Of a stretch of DNA of 35,018 nt, positions 18,087-26,146 are shown one piece after another (positions within the stretch are counted from its first letter, which is position 1; each line of letters begins with the position of its first letter). Position numbers and translations under genes: made by a program. Source of the stretch: Clostridia bacterium (GTDB lineage: Bacteria; Bacillota; Clostridia; Oscillospirales; CAG-272); assembly GCA_017550115.1 (NCBI GenBank), contig JAFYLR010000049.1:1-35018 (forward strand), in the 5' to 3' direction. Below the pieces are notes generated by a model that did not search any database, was not told the origin of the DNA, and saw nothing but the letters and a program-made list of their open reading frames with translations.

Positions 18087-20213
18087 TTACATTCGGTAAC
18101 TTAACTCGTCTATGATGTTCGTTACAAAGCTTACGACCTTACCGAGAAGGGTTGTAAATAGAATAGCTATAAACATAATGAACGCCATTCCTACGATCGT
18201 ACCAAGAGTTGTCAATACATTCTTTGACATAGAATAATCGTGTGTTACCATCATTCCAAAGAATACCAAAAGCCCTACCCATAGGTATCCAACAGTTATA
18301 AGCAGGTTGACAATAGTCAACTCAGATGAAGTAACCACGTTAGAAAGAATGGTAGAAATAATCACCATTGCCGGAAGCGGTGCAAGAGAATACGAAAGTG
18401 CTATGAAAATATCCTTAAAACTTCCCTCACCGTCAAACAATGTTGTAAGACACCAGTTTGCTATGGCAAAGAGGAAGAACGGAACCAACACTGCCGCAAA
18501 CTGCATAAATATAGAAGAATATTGGCCTTTAGGATTCATAATATAGCCCTGACCTATCGCCTGATAGTAGAAAGCTATTATTGTAATTCCTATTATCGTA
18601 GCACCTGCTCTAACAGATCCTCTTTTTTCATGCTTTAGATCCCAGAATCCGTCAAATGGATGGAAGATAAGGTGAAAAGCATATAAAAGTTCTTGTTTAT
18701 ATGTACGTTTTCCGACAGAAATACTCGTTTTGTAGTTGACCTTCTTTGCATATCCCATAAATTTAGACCACAAAACTATTACAACTACAATAGCAGCGAT
18801 AAGGATAAAGAGATATTTAGATATCCATTCCTTACGAAGCTCTTTATAAGCATTGGAATAATTTACAGTATCATAAGCCGATTTATAATACTCAATAGCC
18901 TCTGCATACTTACCCTGACGGAAGAGCGACTGGCCTATGCCTATATAAGCTGTATCAAAATTACTGTTACGTTTTAGTATTTCCACCCAAGAATCTATTG
19001 CCTGGTCATATTTTTGATTATTTTGATAAGCGAGAGCCTGAATCAACGCATCAGCATATTCTGTCCTCTTATAAGTAGTTATAGAATTATTAAGAGCGTC
19101 AAGAATCATCATTGTATTGCCCTGATAGCAAATAGCCTGAATAATTGATATATTTCCGAGCATCGTTCCGGTATCACCAAAGGCGAAGAGAAGATTGCCG
19201 TCAAAATCATAGGTAAATATCTTTGAACGCTTCTGGTCAACTATAGACCATGTTTTTTCGGGGCCAACCGCAACGTCTATTATAACTGAAGGCCCTTTAA
19301 TAACATCTGTGGAAAGCTGAGAAATATCAACTTCACCGGAAGGCGGATAGAAGCCGTTACGTCTCATTATCTCAACACCCGAAGCATTGAGCATTTTTAC
19401 GGGTGCATAGTCACCGGAAATATCCTTTCCTCTAATGGCTGCCTGCTGTTTTGCCTCATCGATCGACTGAGTTGTAACATATATGAAACCGTCATCTGTT
19501 ATGGTTATGTTATTGAACTCTGTTGAAATAAATGCTTCGGAGCGACGTCTTTGTTCCTCGGTCTGAAAACTTCTCCAAAGGATCTGCCACATATTCGCCA
19601 CAACCTTCTGAGCTCCTATAAAGCTTGTAAATTGTCCTTCATCTGTCATAACGATTATACCCTGATATGTAGTTGAAGAAACAACGTAAAGTCTGTCATA
19701 TTGGTCAACAGCCAAAGCTATCGGCTTATATGCCGCACTTTCTGTAAAGAGATTAGATTCGGGCTGGGGTATTATAGAATCAAAGTCACCGTCAAGATCA
19801 AATGTTACAATACGGCTCGCATCTGTGTCACAGACAAATATTCTGTCTCGGCTTACAAACACGCCCTGAGGATTTGTGAATTCATCCGGAACACCCTGAT
19901 CATTTACAAAATTCTTTATTGAAAATTTAAACTTATAATAACGGTCAAGGACTATCAGTTCTGCTCTTGCAGAGTCGATAATATACACGTTTCCGGCTTT
20001 GTCCGTTACCATATCTGTGGGTTTCTGAAGAGGACTCTCAAGACCCATATAGTTAGAGTCAATATTCATTTCTGGAACATAAGCATCCGGAGAATAGAGA
20101 GCAAAACCATCAATAGAGTATGTATAAGTTTGATAAGGAGCTGCACTTACAGCAGTTGCGGCAAGCATTATCAAAGCAAATACCATCGAAAGTATTTTTA
20201 TAAACTTTTTCAT
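18087..20213 (-). CDS. Exported beta-propeller (NHL-like)/TPR/Yip1-domain membrane protein
   Basis: This 708-residue protein is a fusion of recognisable modules. Residues 1-24 are a signal peptide ending AVSAAP. Residues ~55-385 contain NHL-like repeats (KPTDMVTDKAGNVYIID, NPQGVFVSRDRIFVCD, KPIALAVDQYDRLYVV), expected to form an extracellular beta-propeller. Residues ~386-455 hold two TPR-like repeats (YDQAIDSWVEILKRN, YAEAIEYYKSAY). A membrane helix follows at ~467-483. Residues ~515-695 match a Yip1-type domain with about five membrane segments, starting FHPFDGFWDLK. It lies 12 bases after a MalG permease and 24 before the DUF5696-like gene. Its role is unknown. It could scaffold or sense ligand for the transporter. 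The SD GGAGGGGAG precedes ATG 20213. Confidence 0.75.
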   Translation of the reverse strand: MKKFIKILSMVFALIMLAATAVSAAPYQTYTYSIDGFALYSPDAYVPEMNIDSNYMGLESPLQKPTDMVTDKAGNVYIIDSARAELIVLDRYYKFKFSIKNFVNDQGVPDEFTNPQGVFVSRDRIFVCDTDASRIVTFDLDGDFDSIIPQPESNLFTESAAYKPIALAVDQYDRLYVVSSTTYQGIIVMTDEGQFTSFIGAQKVVANMWQILWRSFQTEEQRRRSEAFISTEFNNITITDDGFIYVTTQSIDEAKQQAAIRGKDISGDYAPVKMLNASGVEIMRRNGFYPPSGEVDISQLSTDVIKGPSVIIDVAVGPEKTWSIVDQKRSKIFTYDFDGNLLFAFGDTGTMLGNISIIQAICYQGNTMMILDALNNSITTYKRTEYADALIQALAYQNNQKYDQAIDSWVEILKRNSNFDTAYIGIGQSLFRQGKYAEAIEYYKSAYDTVNYSNAYKELRKEWISKYLFILIAAIVVVIVLWSKFMGYAKKVNYKTSISVGKRTYKQELLYAFHLIFHPFDGFWDLKHEKRGSVRAGATIIGITIIAFYYQAIGQGYIMNPKGQYSSIFMQFAAVLVPFFLFAIANWCLTTLFDGEGSFKDIFIALSYSLAPLPAMVIISTILSNVVTSSELTIVNLLITVGYLWVGLLVFFGMMVTHDYSMSKNVLTTLGTIVGMAFIMFIAILFTTLLGKVVSFVTNIIDELSYRM

Positions 20214-20225
20214 TTGCTCCCCTCC

Positions 20226-21101
20226 TTAATCCTTCATACCACTCGAGCCCATGGTTTCGATAATATTAGACTGAGTAATGACAAATACAAGTATCGGTAC
20301 CATCATCATGATAACAGTTGACGCAGCACTCGCACCTGAACGACGAATACCGCCCGCTACTATCTGATTTATAGCGTAGTTGAATGACTTCAACTGTTCA
20401 CTATGAATATAGATAGAAGCACCTGCATTCCAAAGACCTTGGAAACTGTATATGATAAGTGTCAACCAAGCTGGTTTTACCATCGGCATCGCTATTACCC
20501 AGAATGTCTTCATCTCACTCGCACCGTCAAGTCTTGCACTCTCAAGAACAGCATCGGAAACGTTGGTTTCCATGAACTGCTTCATAAGATAAAGTCCAAG
20601 AGATGTACAGAATGCAGGAACTATGATTGCAAAGTATGTATCAACCATCTTAAGCGTTGACATTATGATAAAGCTGGTAATAGTTGTAACGGTTGAGTGG
20701 AACATAAGAGATGTTCTTACTGTTGTAAACATCATTTTTCCACCCGGGAATTTGATTTTCGCCAAAGCGTACGCCGCCAAGGACGAAAAGAAAAGGTTTC
20801 CCGTTGTACCTGTAACGGAAGTAAATACCGTGTTAAAAATATACCTTGAGAAAGGCACCATTGATGTATTCATCAATGAAAATAGGTCCTTAAAGTTGTT
20901 AAACGTAGGATTAACAACGTAGAAACGAGGCGGGAACATAAAAAGCTCATCAAGAGGCTTCAGAGATTGCATGACAACGTAAACCATCGGCAAAAACATG
21001 AATACTCCGAGAAGTCCAAGCATCACTGTGATTCCAAGGTCGCCACCCGCAGAACGGTTAAGGACAACTTTATGTTTTCTGGTTCTGAGTTTTTTTGCCA
21101 T
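20226..21101 (-). CDS. Carbohydrate ABC transporter permease, MalG type (first pair)
   Basis: This 291-residue inner-membrane permease has about six hydrophobic segments and an EAA loop at about 183-208 (VLESARLDGASEMKTFWVI), matching CUT1-like MalG proteins. Its start ATG 21101 follows the partner MalF-type stop by one base, with AAAGGTGGG as SD inside the upstream gene's end, so the pair is probably translationally coupled. It is a normal-length member, unlike the longer MalG-type protein at 13203-14258. The two MalG proteins differ clearly in sequence, so the second pair is not a recent duplication. Confidence 0.92.
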   Translation of the reverse strand: MAKKLRTRKHKVVLNRSAGGDLGITVMLGLLGVFMFLPMVYVVMQSLKPLDELFMFPPRFYVVNPTFNNFKDLFSLMNTSMVPFSRYIFNTVFTSVTGTTGNLFFSSLAAYALAKIKFPGGKMMFTTVRTSLMFHSTVTTITSFIIMSTLKMVDTYFAIIVPAFCTSLGLYLMKQFMETNVSDAVLESARLDGASEMKTFWVIAMPMVKPAWLTLIIYSFQGLWNAGASIYIHSEQLKSFNYAINQIVAGGIRRSGASAASTVIMMMVPILVFVITQSNIIETMGSSGMKD

Positions 21102-21102
21102 T

Positions 21103-22050
21103 TTATTGTCCCACCTTTGAAATAATATTTTTTACGAGTGTGTTTGCTCCGATCATTACAGCAAACAATACAACTGCAATAGCAGAAGCATAACCCGTTT
21201 CAAATCTTTGCCCACCATAGTCTTCGAGGTGATGCATTATAGTATGAGCCGCATAATCTACAGACGGGAATCCGCAAAGTGCTGTAACTACACCGCCAAA
21301 ACCAAAAGAAGCTGTAATAGACATTATAGCACCAAACATCAACTGAGGCTTCATGGTAGGCAGCGTGACATACCAAAGCTCCTGCCAACGATTACGGATA
21401 CCGTCAACCGCCGCAGCCTCATAAAGCGAACGGTCAATTCCCTGAAGACCCGCTATAAACGAAAGGAAGGATGTACCAAGCGAGGTCCAAAGAGAAACCA
21501 CTATACAAAGAGGCATTACATATTCTGCATTTTGGAAAAACTGTATTTCCTCAGAGATCAATCCCAAGTTCAACAGCGTACCGTTTACCCAACCGTAAGC
21601 GTCGCCTGAGAAAAGTGTACCCCAAATCAGATAAACCTGACCTGAAATTGAAGGTGCATAGAAAACAAGTGTTACGATAGCTCTTATTCTCGGTCCCAAC
21701 TCATTGATGAACCATGCCACCAAAAGAGACATAAGATAAGAAGCTGGACCTACTATAACAGCGAAAACGAAGGTGTTCTGTGCTGCAAGTAGGAAAATAT
21801 CATCATCGAAAAACAATGTTATGTAGTTTTGCATGAAAATGAAATTAGGCATTTCCAGCAAGTTAAAATCCGTAAAGCTGATAACTATAGACAGTAGAAC
21901 CGGAAGGACCGTAAACACGGTAAAGAGGATCATGAACGGGGCAACCATTGCATATGCAACCCAGTTGCGCTTCATCTCTTTCCATGTCCATTGGAGCTTC
22001 GACATGTCCTTACGTGCCACCGCTTTTTTCTGAGCCGTTTTCTGTGACAT
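21103..22050 (-). CDS. Sugar ABC transporter permease, MalF type (first pair)
   Basis: This 315-residue permease carries about six membrane segments and an EAA loop at about 209-234 (LYEAAAVDGIRNRWQELW). I choose ATG 22050 because AGGAG lies eight bases upstream. A TTG nine codons earlier has no SD. It follows the solute-binding protein gene by 43 bases and precedes its MalG partner by one base. That is the usual order of binding protein, MalF, MalG, so this pair is the most likely direct partner of the binding protein. Confidence 0.92.
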   Translation of the reverse strand: MSQKTAQKKAVARKDMSKLQWTWKEMKRNWVAYAMVAPFMILFTVFTVLPVLLSIVISFTDFNLLEMPNFIFMQNYITLFFDDDIFLLAAQNTFVFAVIVGPASYLMSLLVAWFINELGPRIRAIVTLVFYAPSISGQVYLIWGTLFSGDAYGWVNGTLLNLGLISEEIQFFQNAEYVMPLCIVVSLWTSLGTSFLSFIAGLQGIDRSLYEAAAVDGIRNRWQELWYVTLPTMKPQLMFGAIMSITASFGFGGVVTALCGFPSVDYAAHTIMHHLEDYGGQRFETGYASAIAVVLFAVMIGANTLVKNIISKVGQ

Positions 22051-22093
22051 TATGCTCTCTCCTTTAATATTTATCAAAATTAGTCTTATTTAA

Positions 22094-25000
22094 TTAATAG
22101 GTAGACAACGCATCGGCCGCTTCACGCAAATAACCGATAGCAGTTCCAAAGAGCGTCGCATCAGCAGCTTCAAGAGCATCGGCTGCAACACGGATTGCTT
22201 CTATATCCACTCCCTGCTCAATCGCATTCATCGCAGCATCTATCTGGGATGAATATTCGCCGGCAGTTATCTTTTCAAGCTCGTTCTTTGCCTGTCCCAA
22301 GCGTTTAGAAGCAAGTGTTTGACCTATTTCAAGCGTTTCAAGACCGAACTCTCCGCGTTTACGTGTAATTTCCTTATTAATTGTATTGATATAACTGAGA
22401 AGTTCTGTTACAGGGTTTGCATTATTGTTGTAAGCCGCAAGGAATGAGAAGTTCGTGTAACGGTCAACAATATAGTATCCGGGATAGTTAGGTATAGATG
22501 CGAGATTATTGAACTGTAGCTTAAGGCTCGCAAGCTCGTCGGTCGTCCAAGGCAAACTTTCAAGCGCCTTCTTATTCGCCGTAGGATGCTTTGCAGAGTC
22601 ACCCAGAATAGCAACCATTTCATTTGAATATTGGATCTGGCAACTCTCGCCACAATACCATTTCATAAACTCCCAAGCACCCTCCGGATTGTCACAGCCA
22701 TCGATCATAACCGTTGCCGTAACTGTTGAAACCGCAACGTTATTTATATCGCCGTTCTCATCTATAGTGCCGGGAATCGGAGCGAACTCCCACAGACCGC
22801 CAATCTCGGTTGCAAATACGACAAGCTTGTTATAAGTATCACTGTAACTTGCAACACCTATCGGCATCTCACCCGTTCTGAAACGGTTAACAAAGTCGTA
22901 TGTATATGGGAAAGAATACATAGTAAACATATTACACATCTTCTCGAAAGATTGAAGTGCAACATTAGAATCAAGGTTGATTCTCATACCGCCGTCCGCA
23001 AAAAGTTCCCCGCCCTGCTGATAAAGGAATACTTTATAGTCGTGAGTAAGACCGATTTCCATATTGTTCGCCTGCAGAACAGGAACTGCTGCAAGAATAT
23101 CGTCCCAAGTTTTGGGGATATCAATATTAAGATCTGCAAGAATATCTTTACGGTAGAACATCATCGCAAAGGTCTGTGTTTCCGGTAAGCCATAGCAACG
23201 GCGAATACCTTCCGCATCTTCCAAACCAAGAGGAAGCAATGCAGCTTCGTTATAAGCCTCGACCACTTCATCGTAACCCTCGCGGTCTTCGATAGGCATT
23301 ATAGCGCCTCTGATTGCATAGTTGATAACCTCGGGTTGAGAAAGTCCTATATATACATCAGGTCCCATGCCCGCAAGAATAGAAGGAAGAAGCGTTCCTG
23401 CTGCTACGAGCTTAAGCTTGACAGATACGCCCGTCTGCGGTGTAAATTCATTATTTACAAGAGTACGGATAACCTGAGATTGGTCACGACCGTATGCAAG
23501 CCAAACCTCAACCGAATTATCTTCACTCGTCGTTTCCTCTTGAACACCTATTCTGTCGTAGTTTCTAAAGAAGCTCATGAAGAACTTCTTTATCTCGTAA
23601 ACAAAAGCCTTAAAAAATCCTTCAGTAGCCTTAGGAAGCGAAGCATCGGTTGACTGTATGAGTATATAGTCAAGCTGAAGTGGCTGAGTCTTCGCTGTAG
23701 TTATCCATGTACCAAGATTACCGATATGGCTCTTAAGCTCACTCAAGTTCTTTGCTATAGCGTTCTCATCCTTGCCCATTTTTTCAAGCAACCATGCCAC
23801 ACGATCAAGAGTTGCTATCTGAGATCCCTTTACGCCGACAACGTCAGACAGATATCCGGAAACGTCGTAAAGTTCTCTTGACATAAGAATAAACTCATTC
23901 AACACCTCAGGCATTACACGAGAAAATCCATAGTCACGATAGCTGTCAGGGCTTGTTCCCGTAAGCTTCATTACATTAAGATAAGCATTGTTTATCTTCG
24001 TAAGAGCGGCTTCAACCCTGCGAACCACATCTCCCATAGAACCGAGGGATACCTCAAGCTCTATTGTGTATTCAACACCCGCTTCGAAGTAAAATTCAAA
24101 GTCATTCATTCCGTCGTTGAGTAGATCTGTTTGCCAATCGGAAGAATAGTTGAAACGAAGCTGTGTTGCCTCAGAGAAAGGGATTCCGTTATATTCGCCG
24201 CCGTAAATATATAATGTACGGGAGCTGTACAAACCGTCATTAATGCTCTGTTTATATCTCGTAACGATATTATACAGCCCGGTCTCCTGTGGTGTAAACG
24301 TATATCTTACCCACTGTCCCGAAGATTGCCACTTTTCACCACCAATAGTGTTGAGCACAGTTCTTGATGGGTCTGTAGGAGAAGTAATTGCTGAAGAAAA
24401 GTCTTCTACGGGGTAAATGGTCTGCGAAGAAGTAGCCACAGGCTCTTCAGCTTCCATTTTGATAAAGTAATCCTTATTTGAAGGCTTGTATCCGGATTTA
24501 TCGTAATCTTTACGCACGTCATCGTAAGATACCATATCAACGTGAGGAATCAACGAGATGCTCTTCATCGCCATAGGTTCACTTACAGATTCAAGAGATA
24601 TTTCGTTACGTCCAGCCTCAAAAACAAATTCAAAGCTTTCGCTATAGAAGCCGTCTCCGTCTTTAATTTCGAATGCTCTCCATTCGGGTGTCTGAAGAAT
24701 AGTAGGACGAAGCTCGTTTCTATCTATGTCTAACTTGAACATACGTCCTGTTTCAGGATCGAGCTCTTCATACTGATTCACCCAAACCTTAGACAAGGAA
24801 ATATGACGAGATTCACCAAATGGAATCTTTTGATTTATGCGGAAAATTCGCTGAATCGGAACAGATTTCGCAACCACAGGATAGTACTCAATAACTATAC
24901 TGTACTTCGCAGTTTCGGGGACATCGACAGCCCATACAACCGTACCGTCACCGGGGGTATAAAGAGCCTCAACTCCATTTCCGTCCTCATCAAGATATTC

Positions 25001-25342
25001 TGCAGTCGCATATACCTTAGCGTCAGTCTTCTCTGTGATATAATCCACAGCCGATATAACTATCGCTTCCTTAGCTCTAGGTACGTTTGCGTATTTTTTC
25101 GAGTATTCCTCATACGACAAAGCATTGAGGATCTCTTTAACATCATCAATAGTTTTGTCAGAGACAGAGTCGCTGTCTTTTTCATCTTCAGTCGTGTTTA
25201 GCACAACGTCAAGATCGACAGAGACATCGCTCGAAGTCTCGTCTGTATCGGTAGCAAATACACTCGTTGACGCAAAGCAACCGATAACCGTGATCAAAGC
25301 AAGAAACATTGCTATTGATCTTTGGAATTTTGTTTTCTTCAT
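22094..25342 (-). CDS. Giant modular extracellular solute-binding protein with lectin-like domains
   Basis: From ATG 25342 (SD GGAGGAG) this has 1082 residues, over twice the ~420-550 usual for family 1 sugar-binding proteins. The export signal covers residues 1-30. Cys22 in VIGC could be a lipobox, or signal peptidase I could cut after SVFA. Two beta-rich modules follow: one at ~110-265, and one at ~292-450 that opens with YFIKMEAEEPVA, resembling CBM6/CBM35-type carbohydrate-binding modules. A helical stretch (~455-600) leads to the SBP core at ~612-1000, with landmarks VEVWLAYGRDQSQ, LPSILAGMGPDVYIG and KTWDDILAA. A helical Ala/Glu-rich tail ends the protein. It is first in the operon, with a strong promoter. 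It should capture a complex glycan at the cell surface. Confidence 0.85.
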   Translation of the reverse strand: MKKTKFQRSIAMFLALITVIGCFASTSVFATDTDETSSDVSVDLDVVLNTTEDEKDSDSVSDKTIDDVKEILNALSYEEYSKKYANVPRAKEAIVISAVDYITEKTDAKVYATAEYLDEDGNGVEALYTPGDGTVVWAVDVPETAKYSIVIEYYPVVAKSVPIQRIFRINQKIPFGESRHISLSKVWVNQYEELDPETGRMFKLDIDRNELRPTILQTPEWRAFEIKDGDGFYSESFEFVFEAGRNEISLESVSEPMAMKSISLIPHVDMVSYDDVRKDYDKSGYKPSNKDYFIKMEAEEPVATSSQTIYPVEDFSSAITSPTDPSRTVLNTIGGEKWQSSGQWVRYTFTPQETGLYNIVTRYKQSINDGLYSSRTLYIYGGEYNGIPFSEATQLRFNYSSDWQTDLLNDGMNDFEFYFEAGVEYTIELEVSLGSMGDVVRRVEAALTKINNAYLNVMKLTGTSPDSYRDYGFSRVMPEVLNEFILMSRELYDVSGYLSDVVGVKGSQIATLDRVAWLLEKMGKDENAIAKNLSELKSHIGNLGTWITTAKTQPLQLDYILIQSTDASLPKATEGFFKAFVYEIKKFFMSFFRNYDRIGVQEETTSEDNSVEVWLAYGRDQSQVIRTLVNNEFTPQTGVSVKLKLVAAGTLLPSILAGMGPDVYIGLSQPEVINYAIRGAIMPIEDREGYDEVVEAYNEAALLPLGLEDAEGIRRCYGLPETQTFAMMFYRKDILADLNIDIPKTWDDILAAVPVLQANNMEIGLTHDYKVFLYQQGGELFADGGMRINLDSNVALQSFEKMCNMFTMYSFPYTYDFVNRFRTGEMPIGVASYSDTYNKLVVFATEIGGLWEFAPIPGTIDENGDINNVAVSTVTATVMIDGCDNPEGAWEFMKWYCGESCQIQYSNEMVAILGDSAKHPTANKKALESLPWTTDELASLKLQFNNLASIPNYPGYYIVDRYTNFSFLAAYNNNANPVTELLSYINTINKEITRKRGEFGLETLEIGQTLASKRLGQAKNELEKITAGEYSSQIDAAMNAIEQGVDIEAIRVAADALEAADATLFGTAIGYLREAADALSTY

Positions 25343-25528
25343 TTGCAATTCTCCTCCTGCAAAAAATGTGTTCGATGTACAGCGTAAAACAACCGGCGAC
25401 AACCGACTTGTTTTTCGCCGCAAACAGATTCGGATAAAACAAGCAATTACTGATGATACCCTATCAACAGAAAGCGGGGTGCGTTCGCACCCGGCGCTCA
25501 TAAGATTGAAATTTTACCCTATTTTCTT
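25343..25528 (-). promoter_or_regulatory. Structured ~186-nt leader of the sugar-uptake operon
   Basis: The distance from the predicted start site (~25528) to the ATG is unusually long. One hairpin has a 6-bp GC-rich stem (25477-25482 with 25487-25492, four-base loop), extended by an AGCG/CGCT pair across a two-base bulge (25473-25498). A second potential hairpin pairs 25394-25399 with 25415-25420. Neither is followed by a T run, so they are not simple terminators. I do not recognise a known riboswitch class. A 53-codon upstream extension of the binding-protein frame covers most of this leader but has no SD and precedes the signal peptide, so I reject it as coding. Confidence 0.45.
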
Positions 25529-25534
25529 GGCATT

Positions 25535-25564
25535 ATGATAACATATAATAGGCGAAGATGTCAA
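25535..25564 (-). promoter_or_regulatory. SigmaA-type promoter of the sugar-uptake operon
   Basis: On the minus strand, a perfect -35 TTGACA (25564-25559) is followed after 18 bases by TATCAT (25540-25535), one mismatch from the -10 consensus. The likely start is near 25528. This is the only strong minus-strand promoter seen upstream of the seven-gene operon. Confidence 0.75.
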
Positions 25565-26058
25565 GTATGCAACTCTTTTTTAGAAGGCTTCAAAATGTGA
25601 CAAACCGCCGTCCGAAAGAACAAATCCGCATCCCAAAAACTCATAAAAATATCAAAAATTATTATCAAAAAATTCACAAATTCTACAGTAAATTGTTTTT
25701 ACCCACTTTTTACACAATTTTGAGCAGTTTTTGTATGTTTTTGTGCATTTTTCCAAGCAAATATCAACCATCTTTCTATCTATACGCAATTTAGTAAATA
25801 TTATTTACCAAAGCGGTTTGCTATCTCAAGGCTGGAAAAATTCAACATATAAATATTTTTTGTGCATTTATAACAAATTCAAGACGTTTTTTTCTACACA
25901 TATACAAATTGCACAAAAGTCTTACAAAATTCCATTTTAGATAGATTTTAATGCCCAAAAAGCAACTTTATTACATTTATTTACAGTTGTTACAATAATT
26001 TCTTGTTTTTGTGTTGCAGAGTTCTTTACGTTTTATGAAATAAAATACACGATAATTA
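25541..26058. other. AT-rich gene-free spacer between divergent sugar genes
   Basis: No credible gene lies between the binding-protein promoter and the ROK kinase promoter, about 500 bp. Short open frames here encode low-complexity Lys/Phe/Tyr-rich peptides without ribosome-binding sites, as expected from AT-rich DNA. The stretch contains many T and A runs and the palindromes listed separately. It is long for a divergent promoter region, so regulatory function is possible but unproven. Confidence 0.6.
25794..25822. promoter_or_regulatory. Candidate operator palindromes
   Basis: A perfect 15-bp palindrome (GTAAATA, central T, TATTTAC; 25794-25808) abuts an imperfect 16-bp palindrome with a central CG (25807-25822, core AAAGCGGTTT, six of eight symmetric pairs). 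A central CG with A/T-rich arms resembles LacI/CcpA-family operators, but the outer bases do not match the cre consensus. It lies ~230 bp from both divergent promoters, so its role is uncertain. Confidence 0.3.
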
Positions 26059-26087
26059 TTGACTTTATGTACAATTGAAGTTATAAT
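26059..26087 (+). promoter_or_regulatory. SigmaA-type promoter of the ROK kinase gene
   Basis: A -35 TTGACT (26059-26064) is followed after 17 bases by a perfect -10 TATAAT (26082-26087). Transcription would begin near 26094. This supports the ATG at 26147 and rules out the upstream in-frame ATG at 26096, which would have essentially no leader. Confidence 0.85.
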
Positions 26088-26146
26088 ATTATCGTATGGT
26101 TGAAGAAATTCCACCCCACAAAAATAATCTAAGAGGTATAGTAATC

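Noticed and set aside
25473..25498. Transcription attenuator in the sugar-operon leader
   Set aside because: The hairpin is strong but no T run follows it on the minus strand, so simple intrinsic termination is not supported.
25343..25501. 53-residue N-terminal extension of the binding protein
   Set aside because: It has no SD, the signal peptide would become internal, and a strong GGAGGAG site serves the ATG at 25342.
25558..25940. Small frames in the sugar-operon/ROK spacer
   Set aside because: The peptides are low-complexity, typical of AT-rich noncoding DNA, and have no SD.
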